Source of the DNA: Hamadaea sp. | GTDB taxonomy: Bacteria; Actinomycetota; Actinomycetes; Mycobacteriales; Micromonosporaceae | DNA length: 64,000 nucleotides | Assembly: GCF_013362815.1 (NCBI RefSeq) | Contig: NZ_JABFVK010000013.1 | Coordinates: 434,001-498,000, forward strand | Reading direction: 5' to 3' | Shown here: positions 52,214-59,385 of the stretch, piece after piece | How the letters are laid out: every line of letters begins with the position of its first letter | Numbering within the stretch: position 1 is the first letter of the stretch | Notes under the pieces: model-generated | Told to the model about the DNA's origin: nothing | What the model saw: the letters and a program-made list of their open reading frames with translations, nothing else | Database searches by the model: none | Program-made: the position numbers and the translations under genes

Positions 52214-53200
52214 ATGAGAACGGCAATCTTCGCCGAATGCCTGAACGCCGCGGTCGCGGCTCCGTCCATTCACAACACGCAACCGTGGCGGTTCCTGCCG
52301 CGCGAACATGCCATCGACGTGTACGCCGACCGCAGCCGGCGACTGGCGGTGATCGACCCGGACGGCCGGGAACTGACGATCTCGATCGGCGCTGCGGTCC
52401 TGAATCTGCGCGTCGCGTTGCTGGCGCGTGGATACGAAGCGCTCTACGCGCTGTTGCCCGACAGGTCGCAGCCGGACCTGATGGCGAGGTTCACCATCGG
52501 CGGGCGAATCCGGCCCACCTACCTGGCCCGGCGGCTGGCGGGCGCCATTCCGCGTAGACATACCAACCGCCGGCCGTTCCGGACCGCCGAGCTACCGGAC
52601 GTCGTCCTCGAAGAACTCGGCCAGGCGGCCCGGGCAGAGGACTGTCATCTACTGATCGCCGATCCGCCGTTGCGCGACGGAATACTGGGGGTGGTCCGCC
52701 GGGCCGAGACCCTCCGCCGGGCCGACCCGGAGTACCTGGTGGAGCTGGCCGAATGGACGGCTCCCGCGCCCGGTCGCCGGGAGGGCGTGCCGGCGGTGGC
52801 GTACGCCGCGTCAGACCCCGACGAGCGCATCCCCTTGCGGGACTTCGGGCTCGCCCGTCCGGCGCGGTACGCCTGGCCTGCCGTCTTCGAAGACGATCCC
52901 ACTGTGGCGGTGCTCTACAGCACCGGCGACTCGCCGTACGCATGGCTGCGGGCCGGGCAGGCACTGGAGCGCGTACTGCTGACGGCGACCGCGAACGGCG
53001 TTCAGAGCACGCTGATGACTCAGCCGCTCGAGTACGCCGACCTACGGGCATTGTTCGACGACAGTGCGCAGGGCCGGGTGGCGCAGGCGATCATCCGGCT
53101 CGGCTACGCCCATGAGGCACCGCCGTCGCCCCGCCGGGCGCTGGCCGACTGCGTCATGGAAGGCGTGGAGGACAGCGGCCTGCCGGACGTGTCCGGCTGA
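52214..53200 (+). CDS. Acg-like nitroreductase family protein
   Basis: A 328-aa protein opening with NAAVAAPSIHNTQPWRF, and carrying RRHTNRRPFR and YAWLRAGQALERVLLTAT, as in Mycobacterium Acg/Rv3131-type proteins. These proteins are strongly induced under hypoxia in mycobacteria; enzymatic role uncertain. ATG 52214 follows GGAGG at only 1 bp, so initiation may be leaderless or weak. It converges on a second paralogue 12 bp away. Confidence 0.87.
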   Translation: MRTAIFAECLNAAVAAPSIHNTQPWRFLPREHAIDVYADRSRRLAVIDPDGRELTISIGAAVLNLRVALLARGYEALYALLPDRSQPDLMARFTIGGRIRPTYLARRLAGAIPRRHTNRRPFRTAELPDVVLEELGQAARAEDCHLLIADPPLRDGILGVVRRAETLRRADPEYLVELAEWTAPAPGRREGVPAVAYAASDPDERIPLRDFGLARPARYAWPAVFEDDPTVAVLYSTGDSPYAWLRAGQALERVLLTATANGVQSTLMTQPLEYADLRALFDDSAQGRVAQAIIRLGYAHEAPPSPRRALADCVMEGVEDSGLPDVSG

Positions 53201-53212
53201 TCGGCCGTGGAT

Positions 53213-54193
53213 TCAGGCGGGCTCCACGATTTCGATCACCTGGTCGGCCGAGAGCCGGGGGGTGTGCGGAGGCAGCCGGTGCTCCGGATCGGTCGCACCC
53301 AGCCGGAGCACGAGATACGGGTGGCCCAGACCGGACAGGACTCTCGCCGCCAGCGTTTCGCGTACCGGTGCGACCTCGACGACCGAGCTGAACGGCAACA
53401 CTGACAGGCCGAGTTCGGTCGCCTTCAGCCAGGCCGAGGCCAGCGCCTGTCCGGCCCGCAGCCAGTCGGCCGGACCGTCGCCCGGCCCGAACAGCATCAG
53501 ATAGGTGGCGTACGCGTCGTTGCCGTCGGCCGGGTCGAGACGGCCGGCCCGGACGTAGTCCCGGCCGGGAACCGGACCGGCGGTCGGCTCAGACGGAACG
53601 ACATCTAGGGGAACCCCAGTCGAGTCGGGGTGGTCACCGCCGACCCAGTACGCCAGCTCGGCCCGCTGCCGAGGATCGAGAAGCTCGCTGTGATCGGCGT
53701 GCGCGGCGGCCACTCCGAGTTCGGATACCTGCTCGGGTCGCAGCAGGTGCACGTCGACGCCGGGCATCGTGCCCGCCCGGCGTACTTCGGCGATGGCGCT
53801 CGGTTCGGCGGCGGCGGAGACCGGTCGCCGGTCGGTATGCCGTAGACGCATGTCCTGGACTGTCCGCATGGCCTGGCCGGTCACCTCCTGGCGCCCCGCG
53901 ACGCGTACGCGGGCGAGCAGATCGTCGTCGGCGACGAGTTCGACGTCGGCCGTGACGCCTTCGGCCGCGAGCGCCAGAACCGCGTGCTGCAACGCCGCTC
54001 CGCAGCTGATGGTGAGCAGCCGCCCTTCGGGGTCGACCGCCCGCATCTGCCGCGCCCGATCGGCGTAGAGCTCCAAGACGTCGCCTAATACGCGCCAGCG
54101 CCAGGGTTGCGTGTTGAGGATGGACGGCGCGTAACCGGCGGCGGCCGCCGCCTTGGCGAGTAGCGCCGCAGGTTCGGAGCGGGTGATGTCCAC
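53213..54193 (-). CDS. Acg-like nitroreductase family protein
   Basis: A 326-aa paralogue: AGYAPSILNTQPWRWRV at the N-terminus, LRHTDRRPVS in the middle and DWLRAGQALASAWLKATE in the C-terminal half. GTG 54193 has GGAGGAG upstream; starts further up would run into the stem-loop. Last gene of a leftward run from the DoxX gene, but a terminator-like stem stands in front of it. Confidence 0.87.
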   Translation of the reverse strand: MDITRSEPAALLAKAAAAAGYAPSILNTQPWRWRVLGDVLELYADRARQMRAVDPEGRLLTISCGAALQHAVLALAAEGVTADVELVADDDLLARVRVAGRQEVTGQAMRTVQDMRLRHTDRRPVSAAAEPSAIAEVRRAGTMPGVDVHLLRPEQVSELGVAAAHADHSELLDPRQRAELAYWVGGDHPDSTGVPLDVVPSEPTAGPVPGRDYVRAGRLDPADGNDAYATYLMLFGPGDGPADWLRAGQALASAWLKATELGLSVLPFSSVVEVAPVRETLAARVLSGLGHPYLVLRLGATDPEHRLPPHTPRLSADQVIEIVEPA

Positions 54194-54216
54194 GACGATC
54201 TCCTCCGGATGAGACG

Positions 54217-54252
54217 GCCGCATGCTGAGCCGGTTCGGTCTCAGCATGCGGC
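54217..54252. terminator. Stem-loop after the 134-aa membrane protein gene
   Basis: A perfect 13-bp stem (54217-54229/54240-54252) with a 10-nt loop, between two leftward genes. It probably ends the membrane-protein transcript. Confidence 0.75.
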
Positions 54253-54263
54253 GAATCTGGTGA

Positions 54264-54668
54264 TCAGCGGGTGACTTTCTCGCGATCGATCAGGTCGTGC
54301 AGATCGCGGTCGGTGATCCGGGGACGCGACTGAGTCAGGTGGCGTACCGTCGCCGCGACCCACAAACCCGCCGTCGTCGCGACCAGGGCCATGAGCGCTA
54401 TCGACGAGCCGCCGATAAGGGCGACACCGGCGGCGATGACCGCCGCGGCCGCGAGCGTGCCGACCCACCGGCCGTAGGTCGCCGACGCGGCGTCGAGAGG
54501 CCAAGCCGCGATGACGCAGGCCAGCACGCCGAGCCCGACGACGACTCCGGCGACCGGCCGGACGGCGTGCAGGCCGGGCAGCCCGGGTCCGGCGGCCTGG
54601 GCGAGATACACCCCGACGGCAGTTCCGACGAGCAGCGTGGCGACCGTGTCCCGCCAAGGGATCCTCAT
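54264..54668 (-). CDS. Small membrane protein, four hydrophobic segments (unknown function)
   Basis: A 134-aa protein with four predicted helices, ending in a charged tail HLTQSRPRITDRDLHDLIDREK. ATG 54668 is preferred over GTG 54677; GAGGAG lies upstream. Flanked by stem-loops on both sides, so it may be transcribed alone. No family is recognised. Confidence 0.7.
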   Translation of the reverse strand: MRIPWRDTVATLLVGTAVGVYLAQAAGPGLPGLHAVRPVAGVVVGLGVLACVIAAWPLDAASATYGRWVGTLAAAAVIAAGVALIGGSSIALMALVATTAGLWVAATVRHLTQSRPRITDRDLHDLIDREKVTR

Positions 54669-54695
54669 GATGATCACTTCTCCTCTCCGGCAGGC

Positions 54696-54725
54696 CGAGG
54701 CCGGCGTACGCGGACGCCGGCCTCG
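54696..54725. terminator. Stem-loop after the doxX-type gene
   Basis: A perfect 12-bp GC-rich stem (54696-54707/54714-54725) with a 6-nt loop, 10 bp past the DoxX stop. Confidence 0.75.
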
Positions 54726-54735
54726 GGTGGGTTGG

Positions 54736-55299
54736 TCACTTCAGCCACGGCAGACGCTGGACCAGTGAGGTTCGAGACCACCAGGCGCCGAACCCGAGGG
54801 TGTCGCCCGCCGAGATGAGGGCGAGCCCCACCAGGACGCCCGCCTGGATGAGGTGGTCGTCGAGGAACGGGTTGGTCGCCGGGTGCAGCACGACACTCCA
54901 CATGAGAACGTAGAGCACGGTGCCGGCGACGGCGGCGATCCGCATGCCGATGCCCAGGATCAGGGCCAGGCCGATGCCGAGCAGTCCGGCCATGAACAGC
55001 CAGTCGGCCCACCAGGTGCCGGCGGCGTTGTGCCACAGATCGGTGAACGGGCCGGTGGCGGACTTGCCGAGGAATCCGGCGGTCGGGTGGCCCCCGTTGA
55101 TCCAGGCGTTCTTGTCCGGTGTCGAGATCCCGAGACCGAACAGCTTGTCGAGGAACGCCCAGAGGAACGTCCAGCCGATGCCGATCCGCACACCGGCGAA
55201 GACGTAGCGGGCGGCCTTGTGCGCACCGGTCTCGGCGACCGGGCGGTGTGGGCCGGCGGTAGGCGCCGTGGCGCTGGGCCGGCTGGCGAGCGTGGTCAT
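54736..55299 (-). CDS. DoxX/DoxD-like membrane protein
   Basis: A 187-aa protein with four helices: YVFAGVRIGIGWTFLWAFLDKLFGLG is the DoxX opening, followed by WADWLFMAGLLGIGLALILG. DoxX/DoxD proteins are linked to thiosulfate:quinone oxidation in archaea and to redox stress in mycobacteria. AAGGAG precedes ATG 55299. The DosR-like box at 55390 is 91 bp upstream. It may join quinone-linked sulfur or thiol chemistry with the SQR-like operon. Confidence 0.82.
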   Translation of the reverse strand: MTTLASRPSATAPTAGPHRPVAETGAHKAARYVFAGVRIGIGWTFLWAFLDKLFGLGISTPDKNAWINGGHPTAGFLGKSATGPFTDLWHNAAGTWWADWLFMAGLLGIGLALILGIGMRIAAVAGTVLYVLMWSVVLHPATNPFLDDHLIQAGVLVGLALISAGDTLGFGAWWSRTSLVQRLPWLK

Positions 55300-55389
55300 T
55301 GTCGTCTCCTTCGCGAGACACTTGATGCCTGCACTCACCATCGCTCCGGGCCGCCGACCGCCGTCAGTGCCGGGCGGCCCCGTTCGGGC

Positions 55390-55402
55390 GGCCGAAGGTC
55401 CC
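55390..55402. promoter_or_regulatory. DosR-like box GGCCGAAGGTCCC upstream of doxX-type gene
   Basis: Identical in all 13 bases to the box at 18682, 36.7 kb away. It abuts the histidine kinase stop codon and lies 91 bp before the DoxX start. Confidence 0.65.
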
Positions 55403-55403
55403 G

Positions 55404-57077
55404 TCAGCCGAGTGGCACCGACCACACGATGCGGGTGCCTTCGCCCAGCGGAGAGGTCAAGGACAGTTCGCCACCCCGCTGCCGGGCCCGTTCCCGGGCG
55501 TTGACCAGCCCGCTGGCCTCCCTGGCCCCACCTTGACCGTTGTCGTACACGGTGATCGTCAATCGTCCGGATCGGATCGCGACAGCCATCTCCACCTCGG
55601 TCGCCTGCGCATGGCGTACCACATTGGACAAAGCCTCGTTGATCACGGCCAGCACATCACCGTGGAGCTCGACCGGCACTGCGGAGTCGATGGGCCCGTC
55701 GAGCCGCAGCGCCGGACGGAAGCCGAGACCTTCGGCCGCGCGCTCGGCCAGGCCGCGGATCTCGGCCCGCAGCGAGGTGGAGGCCGGGGCGCGCAGCTCG
55801 AAGATCGCGCCGCGGATGTCGCGGATGGTGGCGTCGAGGTCGTCGACGGATTGATGGATGCGGGTCGCGACCTCGGGTTTCGTGGCCAGCGCGGCCACCG
55901 TCTGGAGCTGGAGGCCGGTCGCGAAGAGCCGTTGGATGACCACGTCGTGCAGATCCCGGGCGATGCGCTCCCGATCGGAAAGCAGCAGCAACTGCTCGCG
56001 GTCGAGGTGCGCCTGAGCGCGGTCGAGCGCCAGTGCGGCCTGGCTCGCGAACAGTCCGACGAGCCGCAATTCCTCGGTCTCGCGGGGCTCGCCGGCGTAG
56101 GCGACGATGAGCGCGCCACGCGAGTGCCCGAACGGAGAGATCGACGCGCGCAACTCTGGAACTGCGACGGGCCAGCTGGCGGCCTTGCCGACGTGCTCGA
56201 CTTCGAGCTGCTCGCCGCGGGTGATCGCAGCCTCGACCGACGAGCCTTCCAACGCGATCGTGGCCCCGGCGAGGCCGTCGAGCGGATCGATGGAGTCGCA
56301 CGCCGCGATCGTCAGGCTTTCGCCGTCGTCGTCGAGCAGGACTACGGTCGTGAACACCGCGTCGGCCGCCTCGCGGGCCTTGCGGACGACGATGGCCAGC
56401 GGATCCTCCGCGTCGTCCACGTCAGCGATCGCGGCCGCCACCTCGGCGGTGGCCTGCAACCAGCGTTGCCGACGCCCGGCCAGGGCGTAAAGGCGCGCGT
56501 TCTCGATCGCGGCTCCGGCGGCGGCGGCGAGGGCGACCATGATCTCCTCGTCGTCGTCGGAGAACTCGGGCGCGCCCTGCTTCTCGGACAGGTACAGGTT
56601 GCCGAAGATGTGGTCGCGTACGCGGATCGGCACGCCGAGGAAGCTGTGCATCGGCGGATGGTTGGGCGGGAACCCCGCCGACTGCGGATGGCGGGTGATG
56701 TCCGGCAGGCGTACCGGGCGAGGGTCGCCGATGAGCAGACCGAGCACTCCCTTACCGGTCGGCGGATTTCCGATCCGGGCATGCGTCTTCGGGTCCATGC
56801 CGTGCGTGATGAACTCGATGAGCTGCCGGTCGCCGCCGATCACGCCGAGCGCGCCGTACTTGGCGTCGGCCAGATGGCAGGCCGACACGACGATCCGCTC
56901 CAAGGTGGCGTGCAGATCTAGATCAGTGCCGATGCCGACCACCGCGTCGAGGAGGCTGCGCAGTCGCTCCCGGCTGTTCATCACGTCGCCTACGCGGTCC
57001 AGCAGCTCCTGAAGCAGCTCGTCCAGGCGTACGCGGGACAGCGGGGACAGACCGAGTGAACTCCACTGCTGTTCCAC
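55404..57077 (-). CDS. DevS/DosT-like GAF-GAF sensor histidine kinase
   Basis: A 557-aa cytoplasmic kinase: GAF-A about 60-200, GAF-B about 225-360, HisKA_3 with phospho-acceptor His377 in ARDLHDVVIQRLFATGLQLQ, and an HATPase with NEALSNVVRHAQA and YDNGQGG. His140 in NHPPMHSFLGVPIRVRD corresponds to the haem-ligating His149 of M. tuberculosis DevS, so O2/NO/CO or redox sensing is plausible. The expected partner is a NarL-type DevR regulator, which is not in the window. GTG 57077 start; total length matches DevS. Ends against a DosR-like box. Confidence 0.9.
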   Translation of the reverse strand: MEQQWSSLGLSPLSRVRLDELLQELLDRVGDVMNSRERLRSLLDAVVGIGTDLDLHATLERIVVSACHLADAKYGALGVIGGDRQLIEFITHGMDPKTHARIGNPPTGKGVLGLLIGDPRPVRLPDITRHPQSAGFPPNHPPMHSFLGVPIRVRDHIFGNLYLSEKQGAPEFSDDDEEIMVALAAAAGAAIENARLYALAGRRQRWLQATAEVAAAIADVDDAEDPLAIVVRKAREAADAVFTTVVLLDDDGESLTIAACDSIDPLDGLAGATIALEGSSVEAAITRGEQLEVEHVGKAASWPVAVPELRASISPFGHSRGALIVAYAGEPRETEELRLVGLFASQAALALDRAQAHLDREQLLLLSDRERIARDLHDVVIQRLFATGLQLQTVAALATKPEVATRIHQSVDDLDATIRDIRGAIFELRAPASTSLRAEIRGLAERAAEGLGFRPALRLDGPIDSAVPVELHGDVLAVINEALSNVVRHAQATEVEMAVAIRSGRLTITVYDNGQGGAREASGLVNARERARQRGGELSLTSPLGEGTRIVWSVPLG

Positions 57078-57092
57078 AGATGAATGGTACGG

Positions 57093-57125
57093 CCGTCCGG
57101 CGGCCGAGGAGCAGCCGCCGGACGG
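57093..57125. terminator. Stem-loop after hsp20
   Basis: A perfect 12-bp stem (57093-57104/57114-57125) with a 9-nt loop, between hsp20 and the downstream histidine kinase on the same strand. Confidence 0.72.
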
Positions 57126-57137
57126 AGGGGATGGTCG

Positions 57138-57539
57138 TCACTTGGCGGGAATGGCGACCGGGATCTGACGGCTGGTCGGCTTGGGCTCCGTCAGCGGAAC
57201 CTTCACCTCGAGGATGCCGTCGGCGTACTTCGCGGAGATCTTCTCCTCCTTGACGGCGCCGGGCAGCCGGATCGCCCGCTGGAGCACGCCGTACCGGAAT
57301 TCGGTCCGGTCGTGCGCCTGCTTCTGCTCCTCACGGGTGCACCGGATGGTGAGCAGCCCGTGGTCGACGCCGACCTGGATGTCCTTCTGCGGGTCGCAGC
57401 CGGGCAGCTCGGCCCGGACCAGGTACTCGGTCTCGGTCAGCCGATCCTCGACCCGGATCAGCTGGCCCGGGCGAGTCAGCGTGTCCGGGTCGAACCAGTC
57501 GAACAGCTCTCCGAAGAATCTCGGCATCAGAGTGGTCAT
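57138..57539 (-). CDS. Hsp20/alpha-crystallin small heat-shock protein
   Basis: A 133-aa chaperone. The alpha-crystallin domain runs from IRVEDRLTETEYLVRAELPGC to AKYADGILEVKVPL, with the GILxVxxP motif intact; the C-terminus has IPVAI, an I-x-I/V-like tail. It prevents protein aggregation; the Mycobacterium relative HspX is the flagship DosR target. GGGAGG precedes ATG 57539. DosR-like box 87 bp upstream. Confidence 0.93.
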   Translation of the reverse strand: MTTLMPRFFGELFDWFDPDTLTRPGQLIRVEDRLTETEYLVRAELPGCDPQKDIQVGVDHGLLTIRCTREEQKQAHDRTEFRYGVLQRAIRLPGAVKEEKISAKYADGILEVKVPLTEPKPTSRQIPVAIPAK

Positions 57540-57625
57540 GGAACACCTCCCTTTTCTCTTCCATCCCATCGCTGCTCAGCGGCCTCAACCATGGACAGAA
57601 GTCCCGAGAACCCCGGCATCCGGCA

Positions 57626-57639
57626 GGGCCTTTGGTCAC
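57626..57639. promoter_or_regulatory. DosR-like box GGGCCTTTGGTCAC between hsp20 and multicopper oxidase
   Basis: Same GGnCC-WWW-GGTC architecture as the other boxes; 87 bp from the hsp20 start and 99 bp from the oxidase start, so it can act on both divergent genes. Confidence 0.55.
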
Positions 57640-57737
57640 CCGAGCAGAGGCCGGCGCGCCCTGTCGCAGACGACCGGGCCGATCGATCGTCAGAACATGA
57701 GCACCGCCTTTGGCACTCGACCGGGGGTCGACCGGCC

Positions 57738-59165
57738 ATGGTGACCCGCCGGGTTCTTCTCACCGCTGGACTGTCCACGGTCGGCGCAGGACTTACCGGC
57801 TGTGGGCCCCGGCGATCGAACGCACTGGTGTCACCGTCGAGCAGCCAAGTCGCTGCGGCCGAGTCGGCCCGGCGTCCCGGGCCGGAACACCTCGTCGTCC
57901 TCGAGGCATCGCCAACCGAGGTGGATCTCGGTGGTCTGACCGTGCCCGCGTGGGCCTACGGCGGGCGGCTGGCCGGACCGGCGCTCCGGTTGCGTGCCGG
58001 TGAGCAGCTCGTTGCGACGGTGCGAAACCGGCTGCCCGCGGAGACGACGGTGCACTGGCACGGCGTCACGTTGCGTAACGACGCGGACGGCGTACCGCAT
58101 GTCACGCAGGAGCCCATCCCGGCCGGAGGTGAGTTCGTCTACCGATTCACCGTCCCCGCCCCAGGAACCTACTGGTTCCATCCGCATAGTGGACTGCAGC
58201 TCGACCGAGGGCTGTCCGGCCCGTTGATCGTCGACGACCCACAGGAGCCGCTGGCCTACGACCACGAGTGGATCGTCGTCCTCGACGACTGGCTCGATCG
58301 CACGCCCGAGGCGATCTACGCCGAGCTGATCCGCACCGGCGGCAGGACGGGTCCGGGCGGGATGATGGGCCGCGGGGTCATGGGCACGGTCGCCTACCCG
58401 CATCACCTGATCAACGGACGGTTGCCGGCCGACCCCGACGTGCTGCACGCGCGGCCGGGCGACCGGATCCGGCTCCGGCTGATCAACGCCGGCGGTGACA
58501 CGGCGTACCGGGTGGTGCTGGGTGGTCATCGAATGACCGTCACGCATACCGATGGGCTGCCGATCCGGCCCGTCCCGGCCGACACGTTGCTGATCGGGAT
58601 GGGGGAGCGCTACGACGTCCTGGTCACCGCCGCAGACGGCGTCTTCCCGCTCGTCGCTCTGGCCGACGGCAAGAACGGCGGTGGACTGGCGCTGCTGCGT
58701 ACCGGCGGAGGGATGCCGCCGCCTGCGGGCGTACGCCCCGGCGAACTCGGCGGGCTGCTCCCGGCGTACGAGCAGATGAAAGCCGACGACAAGACGGCGC
58801 TGACGGACCGGGACGGGGCGCGGACCCTGCGCACGCGCCTGACGGGCGGCATGATGCGTTTCGAGTGGGGGTTCGACGGCCGGGTGTTCGACCATGACCG
58901 AGTGGACCTCGTGCTGTCTGCCGGCGAGCGGATACGTCTGGAGATCGCCAACACCACGATGATGTGGCATCCCGTTCACTTGCACGGTCACAGCTTCGCC
59001 GTGGGCGATCCTTCCGGTCCGCGCAAGGACACCGTCGGCGTGTTTCCCGGGCGCACCGTGGTCCTGCTGTTCGACGCGGACAATCCCGGCCGGTGGATGC
59101 TGCACTGTCACAACGCTTACCACGCGGAGGCGGGGATGATGACCTTGCTCGGTTACCGGGCCTAA
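57738..59165 (+). CDS. Multicopper oxidase, Tat/lipoprotein type
   Basis: A 475-aa exported oxidase. The N-terminus has a twin-arginine run and a lipobox-like LTGC, suggesting a Tat-exported lipoprotein. Copper ligands are all present: VHWHG, FHPHSG, HPVHLHGHSF and HCHNAYHAEAGM (type 1, 2 and 3 sites). Met-rich GGMMGRGVMG near residue 215 suggests copper or metal oxidation, as in CueO-like enzymes. Upstream Shine-Dalgarno is weak. Confidence 0.9.
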   Translation: MVTRRVLLTAGLSTVGAGLTGCGPRRSNALVSPSSSQVAAAESARRPGPEHLVVLEASPTEVDLGGLTVPAWAYGGRLAGPALRLRAGEQLVATVRNRLPAETTVHWHGVTLRNDADGVPHVTQEPIPAGGEFVYRFTVPAPGTYWFHPHSGLQLDRGLSGPLIVDDPQEPLAYDHEWIVVLDDWLDRTPEAIYAELIRTGGRTGPGGMMGRGVMGTVAYPHHLINGRLPADPDVLHARPGDRIRLRLINAGGDTAYRVVLGGHRMTVTHTDGLPIRPVPADTLLIGMGERYDVLVTAADGVFPLVALADGKNGGGLALLRTGGGMPPPAGVRPGELGGLLPAYEQMKADDKTALTDRDGARTLRTRLTGGMMRFEWGFDGRVFDHDRVDLVLSAGERIRLEIANTTMMWHPVHLHGHSFAVGDPSGPRKDTVGVFPGRTVVLLFDADNPGRWMLHCHNAYHAEAGMMTLLGYRA

Positions 59166-59229
59166 AGACCCGGCGGTCGCGGGACCGGCGGCACTGCCAC
59201 CGATCGGCTGGCGGCCGGAGGCTGAAGGT

Positions 59230-59385
59230 ATGGCGACCAAGGAAGCTGACCGCGAAACCGCAGCCGCCGAGCCGGAGCGGCCCCGGAAGTCACAGGAGCA
59301 CCTTCTCCGGTATCTGCGCGGCGTGGTCTACCACGATGACGAGGAAGAAGCGCGGTCCGAGACGACTGGCCGGCGGCCCCGGTGA
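59230..59385 (+). CDS. Small highly charged protein (51 aa)
   Basis: A short frame between the oxidase and the P-type ATPase: MATKEADRETAAAEPERP at the start, a central hydrophobic stretch LLRYLRGVVYHDD and an acidic run DDEEEA. GGAGG lies 8 bp before ATG 59230 and the stop overlaps the ATPase GTG (GTGA), the coupling seen at many junctions in this window. These features support a real gene although no family is recognised. Confidence 0.6.
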   Translation: MATKEADRETAAAEPERPRKSQEHLLRYLRGVVYHDDEEEARSETTGRRPR

